Below are positions 19,601 to 27,134 of a stretch of DNA of 64,000 bases, piece after piece (within the stretch, counting starts at the first letter, position 1; every line of letters starts with the position of its first letter). The stretch comes from Noviherbaspirillum autotrophicum (GTDB taxonomy: Bacteria > Pseudomonadota > Gammaproteobacteria > Burkholderiales > Burkholderiaceae_D). The notes beneath the pieces are model-generated. The model worked only from the letters and a program-made list of their open reading frames with translations, was not told the DNA's origin and searched no databases. The translations under genes and the position numbers were made by a program. The stretch is taken from contig NZ_JWJG01000028.1 of NCBI RefSeq assembly GCF_000818395.1, positions 1,302,212 through 1,366,211 on the forward strand, given 5' to 3'.

Positions 19601-19850
19601 GAAGATCGATGCATCCTTTGTAAGGCGCATGGATCACAGCGACAAGGACATGCAAATCATCCAGGCCATCGTCACTCTGGCGCACACCCTTGGCATGGAC
19701 ACGATCGCCGAAGGCGTGGAAACGGCCAGCCAGATGGCGCGCTTAAAGTCAATGAACGTCGAATACGGCCAGGGGTTTTACTTTTCCAAGCCCTTGCCCG
19801 CAGCCGAAGCCGAGGCGCTGCTTGCGACCTGGCCGCAGTTTCAGGGCTGA
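16644..19850 (+). CDS. Transporter-like sensor: sodium:solute symporter domain fused to GGDEF and EAL
   Basis: 1068 residues. Residues 1 to about 545 form a multi-helix SSS (SLC5) domain, about 13 membrane segments. A short helical linker follows (about 560-640, with LLSRFLGPERAIATF) that resembles the STAC domain of CbrA-type sensors. Then come GGDEF (about 650-800) and EAL (about 820-1060). GGDEF keeps HLGGDEF (about residue 713), but the first metal aspartate is threonine (FLTLDRF) and the base-binding asparagine is also threonine (VITDSLG), so cyclase activity is doubtful. EAL looks active: FEALVRM, SVNIA, DDFGTGYSSL, AEGVET. Likely a nutrient- or ion-responsive cyclic-di-GMP phosphodiesterase. 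In known relatives a histidine kinase follows the SSS domain. Confidence 0.88.
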   Translation: MLPGWLIALVAFAYLGALFAIAYCGDKAAAGGRSIIANPYVYSLSMAVYASAWTFYGSVGRAAGSGIGFLPVYLGPTVMITLWWIVLRKIIRIAKDNHITSLADFVSSRYGKSAALAGLVTTIATLGIVPYISLQLKAISTSFNVLLGYPSIRTPPPQSGPIIADTAFYAALILGAFTILFGTRHLDASERHEGMVAAVAFESLVKLVAFLCVGIFVTYGLYDGFGDLFTKAAALPQVLDAFTIGGPRLDVYHNWASLFTVAFISMLAIMFLPRQFQVAVVENVDEQHLNKAIWLFPLYLLLFNVFVLPIAFGGLLHFSGQSADPDTFILTLPMSAQQPALALLVFIGGFSAATGMVIVECIALSTMVCNDLVMPVLLRFRRLRLSESEDLSGLLLGIRRMTIVLILLFGYAYFRLAGEAYALVATGLISFAAVAQFAPAVLGGIYWRGATRAGALAGLGAGFLVWTYTLLLPAFAHSGWLPMSFLDAGPFGIALLKPQELFGLQGLDEITHAMLWSMLANIGAYIGVSVTTGQSALEQTQAALFVDVFKHGRNPGNLNRRTHGSLPELHALLSRFLGPERAIATFTGYARQRGLDWPREADAELVNTSEAQLAGVIGAASARAMIASVIEEEPLHDSLTGLPNRMLLLDRLNDTLEQAKLKGDYNCAVLFLTLDRFRVITDSLGRAAGDQLLINVARRLKASLRLGETAAHLGGDEFALLLNGIKDASEATRFAEQLQTALSAAYTLDDSEVYTTASIGIALSNAAYTVPDHILRDAETANHQAVLLGGACCEVFGANLRKRVVALLDMETKLRQAAVKGREFEVYYQPIVAFASGRICGFEALVRMRRADGSLIPPNEFIPLTEETGLIVQIGRHVLMEACRRMREWQLKFPDLPPLQISVNIADRQFVHPNLMQQIDEVLDITGLGTDSLKLEVTETVLMEHAEEASAVLAKLQSKGIRLLMDDFGTGYSSLSYLHHFPVNSLKIDASFVRRMDHSDKDMQIIQAIVTLAHTLGMDTIAEGVETASQMARLKSMNVEYGQGFYFSKPLPAAEAEALLATWPQFQG

Positions 19851-19853
19851 GCG

Positions 19854-20534
19854 CTACTGCAAGGCTGCGCCGATGCGGTCCATGCGCGGCAGATAGTAGC
19901 GACTGGTATCGAAAGAAAAGGCGACACGCTTGACCTGGCCACTGATTAACTCCCGGCTGACGAAGCCGATATAGCGCGAGTCCTTGCTGTTGTCGCGATT
20001 ATCCCCCAGCATCAGGTATTGCCCGGGCGGTACCGTTACCGGACCGAAGCTGCGCAGGGCTTTTCGCTCAGGCATCACAATAATCGGCCGCTGGCTGCCA
20101 AGTATCTGCTCGCTCAATACCAGTTGCGGTCCCGCATAATCGGGGGAAAGGCGGCTGATCACATCGGGGCCGGCCTGTCCATAAGACGCTTGCACGCCAT
20201 TGATGATCAATTGCTCGCCGCGCATTTCGACCACATCGCCAGGCAGCGCAACCAGGCGCTTGACGAGCCGGTTTCCGTCTTCCGGCGAAGTAAAGGTCAC
20301 GATGTCCCCGCGCCTTGGATCGGCAATATGATGAATGATGACATCCGTGAACGGCAGTTTCACGTCATAGGCCAGCCGGTCCGTCACGATGCGGTCGCCA
20401 ATCATCAGGGTCGGGTACATGGAACCGGAAGGCACGCCATACCAGTCGGCGACGGCGCTGCGCACCATGATCATGCCGAACATGAAGAACAGGAACCCCT
20501 TGTTTTCAGCAATCCTATTCCTGAGTGCTAGCAT
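19854..20534 (-). CDS. lepB: Signal peptidase I, short form
   Basis: 226-residue inner-membrane serine protease that removes signal peptides. A single N-terminal membrane helix is followed by the catalytic PSGSMYPTL (Ser38), VKRLVALPGD (general base Lys92) and the GDNRDNSKDSRY box. ATG 20534 is chosen over ATG 20540 because the GAGG ribosome site is 8 bp from it and only 2 bp from the other. E. coli LepB is about 324 residues with two membrane helices; this shorter, single-helix protein stands alone and not in the lepA-lepB-rnc context, so it may be a second paralogue (inference). Activity is likely as all key residues are present. Confidence 0.9.
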   Translation of the reverse strand: MLALRNRIAENKGFLFFMFGMIMVRSAVADWYGVPSGSMYPTLMIGDRIVTDRLAYDVKLPFTDVIIHHIADPRRGDIVTFTSPEDGNRLVKRLVALPGDVVEMRGEQLIINGVQASYGQAGPDVISRLSPDYAGPQLVLSEQILGSQRPIIVMPERKALRSFGPVTVPPGQYLMLGDNRDNSKDSRYIGFVSRELISGQVKRVAFSFDTSRYYLPRMDRIGAALQ

Positions 20535-20577
20535 GGGCATGACCTCGTCGGCGATGTTAATGGATCATCAATATAGC

Positions 20578-20604
20578 AAAACGCCCCGGCAAGCGGGGCG
20601 TTTT
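20578..20604. terminator. Bidirectional terminator between gap and lepB
   Basis: AAAACGCCCCG (20578-20588) and CGGGGCGTTTT (20594-20604) form an 11-bp stem with a 5-nt loop, with A-rich and T-rich ends. It lies 22 bp after the gap stop on the minus strand and upstream of lepB. Confidence 0.8.
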
Positions 20605-20625
20605 GACTGAGGAGCAAGGAGCCGA

Positions 20626-21636
20626 TTATTTAGCGGACATCAATGCAACCGTGGTATCCAGCATGCGGTTGGAGAAGCCCCATTCGTTGTCGTACCAGGA
20701 CGATACTTTTACCAGGCGGCCCGACACCTTCGTCAGCGTGGCGTCGAAGTTGCTCGAAGCCGGGTTGTGGTTGAAGTCGACCGACACCAGCGGCTCGGTG
20801 TTGTAGGTCAGGATACCCTTCAGCGCACCGTTGGCGGCATCCTTCATGATCTGGTTGATTTCATCGACGGTTGTGTCGCGGGCCGCGATGAAGGACAGGT
20901 CAACGATCGACACATTGATCGTCGGAACGCGGATCGCGTAGCCATCCAGCTTGCCGTTCAGCTCGGGCAGCACCAGGCCGACCGCGGCGGCAGCGCCGGT
21001 CTTGGTCGGGATCATCGACTGGGTGGCGGAACGGGCGCGACGCAGGTCTTCATGCATCACGTCGGTCAGCACCTGGTCGTTGGTGTAAGCATGCACGGTC
21101 GTCATCAGGCCGTTCAAGAGGCCGATCTTGTCGTGCAGCGGCTTGACCAGCGGTGCCAGGCAGTTGGTGGTGCAGGAAGCGTTGGAGATGACCGTATCGG
21201 ATGCCTTCAGCACGTTCTGGTTCACACCAAACACGATGGTAGCGTCAACGTCCTTGCCGCCCGGAGCGGAGATGATGACCTTCTTTGCGCCGCCTTTCAG
21301 GTGGGCAGAAGCCTTTTCCTTGGTGGTGAAGAAGCCGGTGCACTCCAGCACGACGTCCACGTTCAGCTCACCCCACGGAATTTCAGCCGGATTGCGCTGC
21401 GCGAAAACCTTGATCTTGTCGCCGTTGACAATCATGAACTCGCCGTCGACTTCGACGGTGCCCGGGAATTTGCCATGGGCCGTGTCGTAACGGGTCAGGT
21501 GCGCGTTGGATTGCGCATTGCCGAGGTCGTTGATCGCAACGATCTGGATGTCATTCTTCTTGCCGCCTTCGTAGTGAGCACGAAGGATATTGCGGCCGAT
21601 ACGGCCGTAGCCGTTGATTGCGACGCGAATAGTCAT
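20626..21636 (-). CDS. gap: Glyceraldehyde-3-phosphate dehydrogenase, type I
   Basis: 336-residue NAD-dependent glycolytic/gluconeogenic enzyme that oxidises and phosphorylates glyceraldehyde 3-phosphate. The N-terminal NAD fold GYGRIGR is at residues 9-15 and the catalytic cysteine is Cys155 in [20 protein letters not shown] and the C-terminal [13 protein letters not shown] are present. An AGGAG site precedes ATG 21636. It lies 33 bp downstream of tkt on the same strand, so the two are an operon supplying the C3 part of central metabolism, and it ends at a strong terminator. Secure. Confidence 0.97.
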   Translation of the reverse strand: MTIRVAINGYGRIGRNILRAHYEGGKKNDIQIVAINDLGNAQSNAHLTRYDTAHGKFPGTVEVDGEFMIVNGDKIKVFAQRNPAEIPWGELNVDVVLECTGFFTTKEKASAHLKGGAKKVIISAPGGKDVDATIVFGVNQNVLKASDTVISNASCTTNCLAPLVKPLHDKIGLLNGLMTTVHAYTNDQVLTDVMHEDLRRARSATQSMIPTKTGAAAAVGLVLPELNGKLDGYAIRVPTINVSIVDLSFIAARDTTVDEINQIMKDAANGALKGILTYNTEPLVSVDFNHNPASSNFDATLTKVSGRLVKVSSWYDNEWGFSNRMLDTTVALMSAK

Positions 21637-21669
21637 GGTTTTCTCCTGAAGTGTAGTTAAGCCGAATTT

Positions 21670-23664
21670 TTAACCGATCACCGATTTCACCTTGGCCACG
21701 ACGTTGTCCGTCGTGAAGCCGAAGTGCTTGAACAGCACGTCGGCCGGCGCCGATTCGCCGAAGGTGTCGATACCAACCACGCCGCCCTCGAGGCCGACGT
21801 ACTTGTACCAGAAGTCTGTCACGCCCGCTTCGATCGCCACGCGCGGCAAACCCTTCGGCAAAACGCTTGCCTTGTAGGCCGCATCCTGGCGGTCGAACAG
21901 GTCGGTACACGGCATGGAAACCACGCGTACCGCAATGCCTTGCTTGGCCAGCTCGTCGGCCGACTTGACCGCGAGCTCCACCTCGGAGCCGGTGGCGATC
22001 AGCACTGCCTTGGCATTGTCCGCATCGCGCAGCACATAGCCGCCACGATTGATGTGCTGGATTTGTTCCGCGCTGCGTTCCATGAACGGCAGGTTCTGGC
22101 GCGAGAAGATCAGCGTGGTCGGGCCATGGCGACGCGCTACCGCGTGCTTCCAGGCGATCGCGGACTCGACCGTGTCGCACGGACGCCAGTTGTCCAGGTT
22201 CGGGATCAAGCGCAGGCTCGATACGTGCTCGACCGACTGGTGGGTCGGGCCGTCTTCGCCCAGGCCGATCGAATCGTGGGTGAACACGAAAATCGAACGC
22301 AGCTTCATCAGGGCCGCCATGCGCAGCGCATTGCGGCTGTAGTCGGAGAAGGTCAGGAAGGTCGCACCAAACGGGATGTAGCCGCCGTGCAGGGCGATGC
22401 CGTTCATGATCGCGCTCATGCCAAATTCGCGCACGCCGTAGTTGATGTGATTGCCCGCCTGCTCGGCGCGCACCGCCACGCATTCCTTCCAGTTAGTCAG
22501 GTTGGAGCCGGTCAGGTCGGCCGAACCGCCGAGGAATTCCGGCAGCACCGGCGCCAGTGCCTGGATCGCGTTCTGGCTGGCCTTGCGGGTGGCGATGGTT
22601 TCCTTCTTCTCGACGCAGGCGCCGACATAGGCATCGATTGCATCGGTGAAGTTGCCCGGCAATTCGCCCTTCATGCGGCGCGCGAGTTCGCCGGCTTCTT
22701 GCGGATAGCGCTCGTCGTACGCCTTGAACAGCGCATTCCACTCTTCTTCCAGCGCGGCGCCCTGCTTCTTCGCATCCCATGCGGCATAGACATCGGCCGG
22801 GATTTCGAATGGAGCATGGGTCCAGCCGATCGCTTCGCGGGTGGCGGCGATTTCCTTGTCGCCGAGCGCGGCACCGTGCACCTTGTCGGTGCCCTGCATG
22901 TTCGGCGAGCCCTTGCCGATCATGGTCTTGCAGCAGATCAGAGTCGGCTTGTCGGATTTCTTTGCTGCCGCAATCGCGGCTTCGACGGCTGCCACGTCAT
23001 GGCCGTCGACATTGCGGATCACGTTCCAGTTATATGCTTCGAAACGCTTTGGCGTGTCGTCGAGGAACCAGCCTTCGACCTTGCCATCGATCGAGATGCC
23101 GTTGTCGTCGTACAGCACGACCAGCTTGGACAGGCGCAACGCGCCAGCCAGCGAACAAACCTCGTGCGAGATGCCTTCCATCAGGCAGCCATCGCCGACG
23201 AAGGCATAGGTGTGGTGGTCGACGACGTTAAAGCCCGGTTTGTTGAATTCGGCAGCCAAGAGACGCTCCGCCAGTGCCATGCCGACGGCATTGGACAGCC
23301 CCTGACCAAGGGGGCCGGTGGTGGTTTCCACGCCCGGCGTCACATGCACTTCCGGGTGACCGGCAGTCTTGGAATGCAGTTGGCGGAAATTCTTGATCTC
23401 GTCCATCGACAGGTCGTAACCAGTCAGGTGCAGCAATGCATATTGCAGCATCGAACCATGACCATTAGACAAAATAAAGCGGTCGCGATTCATCCACTGC
23501 GGATTGGCCGGATTATGGCGATAGTGCTTGGACCACAATGCAACGGCAATTTCTGCCATGCCCATCGGCATGCCGGGGTGTCCGGAATTTGCCTTTTGTA
23601 CTGCGTCCATCGCCAAGGCGCGGATCGCGTTGGCCATCTTGTCGGTCGGGAGAGAAGAAGTCAT
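21670..23664 (-). CDS. tkt: Transketolase
   Basis: 664-residue thiamine-diphosphate enzyme of the pentose phosphate pathway, moving two-carbon units between sugar phosphates; one of its products, erythrose 4-phosphate, is a substrate of the DAHP synthase encoded elsewhere in the window. Family landmarks are [10 protein letters not shown] near the N-terminus, the ThDP motif [12 protein letters not shown], and the pyrimidine-binding [13 protein letters not shown]. Length equals E. coli TktA. ATG 23664 ([20 protein letters not shown]) is chosen; 22 extra in-frame codons upstream do not look like the family. First gene of tkt-gap. Secure. Confidence 0.96.
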   Translation of the reverse strand: MTSSLPTDKMANAIRALAMDAVQKANSGHPGMPMGMAEIAVALWSKHYRHNPANPQWMNRDRFILSNGHGSMLQYALLHLTGYDLSMDEIKNFRQLHSKTAGHPEVHVTPGVETTTGPLGQGLSNAVGMALAERLLAAEFNKPGFNVVDHHTYAFVGDGCLMEGISHEVCSLAGALRLSKLVVLYDDNGISIDGKVEGWFLDDTPKRFEAYNWNVIRNVDGHDVAAVEAAIAAAKKSDKPTLICCKTMIGKGSPNMQGTDKVHGAALGDKEIAATREAIGWTHAPFEIPADVYAAWDAKKQGAALEEEWNALFKAYDERYPQEAGELARRMKGELPGNFTDAIDAYVGACVEKKETIATRKASQNAIQALAPVLPEFLGGSADLTGSNLTNWKECVAVRAEQAGNHINYGVREFGMSAIMNGIALHGGYIPFGATFLTFSDYSRNALRMAALMKLRSIFVFTHDSIGLGEDGPTHQSVEHVSSLRLIPNLDNWRPCDTVESAIAWKHAVARRHGPTTLIFSRQNLPFMERSAEQIQHINRGGYVLRDADNAKAVLIATGSEVELAVKSADELAKQGIAVRVVSMPCTDLFDRQDAAYKASVLPKGLPRVAIEAGVTDFWYKYVGLEGGVVGIDTFGESAPADVLFKHFGFTTDNVVAKVKSVIG

Positions 23665-23841
23665 GTCAAATCTGGTTAAGGCGGGTATTGAAGCGGGACA
23701 CTGCAAAGCGCGATATTTTACCAGACACATGGTTGCGCCATTAAAATCGGGGATTGACTTTTACCAAGAGGTTCGCGCTGCCCGCCTGCCGTTTGCCGCT
23801 GCCTCCCTCTCTGACAGCGCGGGGCACAGCAAAATTCGTTG

Positions 23842-23855
23842 TATTTCATGAAATA
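23842..23855. promoter_or_regulatory. 14-bp perfect palindrome in the tkt-rsmE divergent gap
   Basis: TATTTCATGAAATA is a perfect palindrome in the 239-bp region between the divergent tkt and rsmE starts, in an AT-rich patch of otherwise GC-rich DNA. It may be an operator for tkt-gap or rsmE. No regulator can be named. Confidence 0.3.
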
Positions 23856-23903
23856 TTTTGCAGTGCAATCGCCTACACATTCAACAACAAGTAAGCCACC
23901 ACC

Positions 23904-24629
23904 ATGCCGCGTTTTTATTACCCGTCACCTCTTGCCATCGGGGCCAGCATTACACTGCCAGAACAGGTTGCACACCACGTCCGGGTGTTGCGCCTTGAAG
24001 CCGATGCCACCATCACGCTGTTCAATGGCGAGGGCGGCGAATATACGGCGAGCTTGAGCGCAATCGAAAAAAAACGCGTGCAAGCCGAGGTCAAGGCATT
24101 TTCTCCGCACGAGACGGAACTCCCCTACTCGGTCACGCTGGCGCAAGCCTTGCCGGAAGGATCAAAGATGGACTGGATCATTGAGAAGGCAGTCGAACTC
24201 GGCGCCGCCGCGATTCAGCCGCTCGCTGCCCAACGCTGCGTGGTGCGCCTGTCTGCCGAACGGGCAGCAAAAAAAATGGAGCACTGGAACGGCATCATCG
24301 TGGCCGCAGCTGAGCAAAGCGGCCGCAACCGGCTTGCCCACCTGGCGGATCCGGCCGATTTCAATGGCTGGGTCGGACAGCAGAACCTGCATCGGCGCGT
24401 CCTGCTGTCGCCGCGCGCCGGGCAATCCCTGTCCGATTGGGCCCGCCACCATCCGCCGCAAGCGGTATCGCTGGTGATCGGCCCGGAAGGCGGCTTTTCC
24501 GAGCAGGAGGAAAGCTTGGCGCTGGCGCATGGCGCACTTGCGCTTTCCATGGGACCGCGGGTCTTGCGCACGGAAACTGCAGGCCTGGCCGCACTTGCCG
24601 CACTGAATGCCATTTGGGGCGGAATCTAA
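23904..24629 (+). CDS. rsmE: 16S rRNA (uracil-1498-N3)-methyltransferase
   Basis: 241-residue SPOUT-family methyltransferase that modifies U1498 in the 30S subunit with S-adenosylmethionine. An N-terminal PUA-like RNA-binding half (HHVRVLRLEADATITLFNG) is followed by the knotted SPOUT domain with KMDWIIEKAVELG, AAEQSGRN, the SAM loop VIGPEGGFSEQE and the C-terminal LGPRVLRTETA-type segment (here MGPRVLRTETA). Start ATG 23904 fits the family. Divergent from tkt. Secure. Confidence 0.94.
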   Translation: MPRFYYPSPLAIGASITLPEQVAHHVRVLRLEADATITLFNGEGGEYTASLSAIEKKRVQAEVKAFSPHETELPYSVTLAQALPEGSKMDWIIEKAVELGAAAIQPLAAQRCVVRLSAERAAKKMEHWNGIIVAAAEQSGRNRLAHLADPADFNGWVGQQNLHRRVLLSPRAGQSLSDWARHHPPQAVSLVIGPEGGFSEQEESLALAHGALALSMGPRVLRTETAGLAALAALNAIWGGI

Positions 24630-24728
24630 TCCCTCTAATCAAGATCAAACTGTGGTTGAATTTGCCGCCGCAGCCCGCCTCTTTTCTCTATGGTGAAAGT
24701 TTTACGCAATGGACCAGGAGGATACGCG

Positions 24729-25154
24729 ATGGGAATTCTCGACAGTGCTACCGATATGTTCGGTGGCAACAACCAAGCGCCGATACATGACACCAGGTCG
24801 CGGCTGATACAGGCAACGCTCTCGCTGCTTGCCGATAATGGCCAGAATGGCGGCTTGCATGGGTTGATGGAACGATTCCAGGAAGTTGGCCTGGGCAACG
24901 TCCTCAGCTCGTGGATTGGCACTGGCGAAAACGTGCCGATCACGCCGCAACAGGTGCAGGAAGCGCTCGGCGAAGGCAATCTGCAACAGATTTCGGAGGA
25001 GGCTGGGCTGGCGGAAGATGAAACGGCTCGACAGTTAAGCAGCTTATTGCCGGAAATGGTGGATTCCCTGACGCCGGCCGGGCATATTCCGCGTGGCGGA
25101 TTAGGAACGATGAGCGAATTGCTGACACATTTCATTGGCGGCTTTTTGAAATGA
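24729..25154 (+). CDS. YidB-like (DUF937) protein
   Basis: 141-residue protein of the YidB/DUF937 family: it begins MGILDSATDMFGG, has a helical middle with LHGLMERFQEVGLGNVLSSW and the characteristic GTGENVPITPQQVQEALG, and ends in a helical C-terminal segment. No catalytic motif or membrane helix is apparent, and the function of the family is unknown. A strong ribosome site (CAGGAGG) selects ATG 24729 over an upstream in-frame start. It lies between rsmE and mtfA on the same strand. Family secure, function not known. Confidence 0.85.
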   Translation: MGILDSATDMFGGNNQAPIHDTRSRLIQATLSLLADNGQNGGLHGLMERFQEVGLGNVLSSWIGTGENVPITPQQVQEALGEGNLQQISEEAGLAEDETARQLSSLLPEMVDSLTPAGHIPRGGLGTMSELLTHFIGGFLK

Positions 25155-25194
25155 ATCGTTGTCGCGGAGAGCCGGATTCCGCGACAATGAATCC

Positions 25195-26067
25195 ATGCAA
25201 TGGCTCCGACAATTCTTTAAACGCGACAAACCCGAGATTCCGGCTGCGCTCTGGCAGGAATGTCAGGGGCGCCTGCCGTTTCTTGCGCAACTGCCCGCAC
25301 GGGAACTGCTTCGACTGAAAACCCTGTGCGAAACTTTTCTCGACCGGAAAACCTTTACCGGCGCGGCCGATCTCGAACTGACCGACCGCATCGCCGTGCT
25401 GATCGCGGCCCAGGCATGTCTGCCGGTGCTGAACCTGACGCTGGAGTTATATGACGACATGGCTGGCATCATCGTTTATCCCGGCTCATTCATCATTGCG
25501 CAAAGCGAAATGGACGAAGCCGGTGTCGTGCACGAGTGGCGCGAGCCGGTTTCCGGCGAAGCCGTACATGCGGGCGGCGCTGTCGTTCTGTCCTGGGAAG
25601 ATATCGCGGATATCGAAGCGCCCGGATATAACGTTGTCATCCACGAGTTTGCCCACAAAATAGATATGCGGGATGGTTCCGCGAACGGGTGTCCACCGTT
25701 TCTCGCTGATTATCACAAGGAAATCCGCGCCGGGGATTGGCAACGGGAATTTTCCGCCGCATACCAGGATTTCGCCGCGCGCGTCGATGCCCTGGATGCG
25801 CAACTGCCAGACAATTTTGACGCCGAAGATGCGACCGACGCCGCCATGTATGATGACTTGTTCGCCGAACTGCCGCTCGATCCCTATGCAGCAAGGCATC
25901 CGGCGGAGTTCTTTGCGGTCGCGTCGGAAGCGTTCTTCGTATTGCCGGCACCACTGGCAGAGGAGTATCCGGAGATCTACCGCTTATTGACCTTGTATTA
26001 CCTCCAGGACCCGTTAAGCTGGCAAATCGCCCCTTGCGGCAAAGAAACCGGCGGAAAGCATTTATAA
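25195..26067 (+). CDS. mtfA: MtfA-type zinc peptidase
   Basis: 290-residue cytoplasmic zinc peptidase related to MtfA, which in E. coli binds the repressor Mlc and so affects the glucose PTS, and shows aminopeptidase activity. The zinc motif is HEFAHKID (His150, Glu151, His154), with the later FFAVASEAFF segment probably supplying the third ligand, as in the anthrax lethal factor-like fold. ATG 25195 is used; upstream in-frame codons have no family match. Its end lies 35 bp before ribF. Whether an Mlc partner exists in this organism is unknown. Confidence 0.87.
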   Translation: MQWLRQFFKRDKPEIPAALWQECQGRLPFLAQLPARELLRLKTLCETFLDRKTFTGAADLELTDRIAVLIAAQACLPVLNLTLELYDDMAGIIVYPGSFIIAQSEMDEAGVVHEWREPVSGEAVHAGGAVVLSWEDIADIEAPGYNVVIHEFAHKIDMRDGSANGCPPFLADYHKEIRAGDWQREFSAAYQDFAARVDALDAQLPDNFDAEDATDAAMYDDLFAELPLDPYAARHPAEFFAVASEAFFVLPAPLAEEYPEIYRLLTLYYLQDPLSWQIAPCGKETGGKHL

Positions 26068-26102
26068 TCCAAGGTTTTGCAATCGTTTTTATCCAACCTG
26101 CA

Positions 26103-27080
26103 ATGAAGGTATTTCGCGGACTTCCTAACGCCGCGTCTCGCGCGCCTTGCGCATTGACGATTGGCAACTTCGACGGCGTGCATCGTGGGCACCAGGTCCT
26201 GCTTGCGCGCGTACGCGAAGCCGCAACCCGCCTCGGCATCGAAGCGGCAGTCATGACCTTCGAGCCGCATCCGCGTGAATTCTTTGCGCGTGCCGCCGGC
26301 GACCTGACAAAGGCGCCAACGCGCATCGCCAACTTGCGCGACAAGCTGCAGGCCTTGTCCAACGCCGGCGTCGACCGCGTCATCGTCGAGCATTTCAATG
26401 CGCACTTCGCTTCCATGTCGCCGCAGGACTTTGTCGAAAAAGTCCTGGTGCACGGCTTGCACGTGAAATGGCTGATGGTCGGCGAAGATTTTTGCTATGG
26501 CGCCAGGCGTGCCGGCAATGTCGCCACCCTGATCGAAGCCGGCAAAAAATACGGATTTCAGGTCGAATCGCTGCCAACGGTAACCAACGACGACATGCGC
26601 ATCTCGTCATCCGCCGTGCGCGAGGCCCTTACACGCGGCGACTTCGCACTGGCCGAGCAACTGCTCGGACATCCATACGCGATTTCCGGCCACGTCATCC
26701 ATGGCAAGAAGCTCGGCCGCACGATCGGCTTCCCGACCCTGAACCTGCGCGTGGCGCACAAGCGTCCCGCGCTATTCGGCATATTCGTGGTGCAGGTGCA
26801 TGGATTGGCCGAACAGCCGCTTCCCGGCGTGGCCAGCTTGGGCGTGCGGCCGACGGTCGAGGACAGCGGACGCGTATTGCTCGAAACTTATCTTTTTGAC
26901 TATGCACAGCAATGCTATGGCAAGCTGGTACGGGTTGAATTCCTGAAGAAATTGCGCGACGAAGAAAAATATATCGACCTGCCAACGCTGACCGCGGCAA
27001 TCGAGCGCGATGCGGACCAGGGGCGCGCGTTCTTCAGGGAGCGTGAAGCCTGCGCCATATCCGCTACCGACCGAATTTGA
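26103..27080 (+). CDS. ribF: Bifunctional riboflavin kinase/FAD synthetase
   Basis: 325-residue enzyme phosphorylating riboflavin to FMN and adenylylating FMN to FAD. The N-terminal adenylyltransferase has IGNFDGVHRGHQ (about residues 20-31) and SSSAVREAL; the C-terminal kinase has HGKKLGRTIGFPTLN (about 200-214) and the LLETYLFDY segment that holds the catalytic acid. ATG 26103 (MKVFRGLPNA) begins the family homology. It is the first gene of the classical ribF-ileS-lspA cluster; ileS starts 54 bp later. Secure. Confidence 0.95.
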   Translation: MKVFRGLPNAASRAPCALTIGNFDGVHRGHQVLLARVREAATRLGIEAAVMTFEPHPREFFARAAGDLTKAPTRIANLRDKLQALSNAGVDRVIVEHFNAHFASMSPQDFVEKVLVHGLHVKWLMVGEDFCYGARRAGNVATLIEAGKKYGFQVESLPTVTNDDMRISSSAVREALTRGDFALAEQLLGHPYAISGHVIHGKKLGRTIGFPTLNLRVAHKRPALFGIFVVQVHGLAEQPLPGVASLGVRPTVEDSGRVLLETYLFDYAQQCYGKLVRVEFLKKLRDEEKYIDLPTLTAAIERDADQGRAFFREREACAISATDRI

Positions 27081-27134
27081 CGATCAGACATCCACCCTTG
27101 TTTGATCCACCGTATTTTTACGATTGAAGCGACC

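Noticed and set aside
26067..26102. FMN riboswitch before ribF
   Set aside because: Only 35 bp separate mtfA from ribF, too little for the element, and no matching core is seen.
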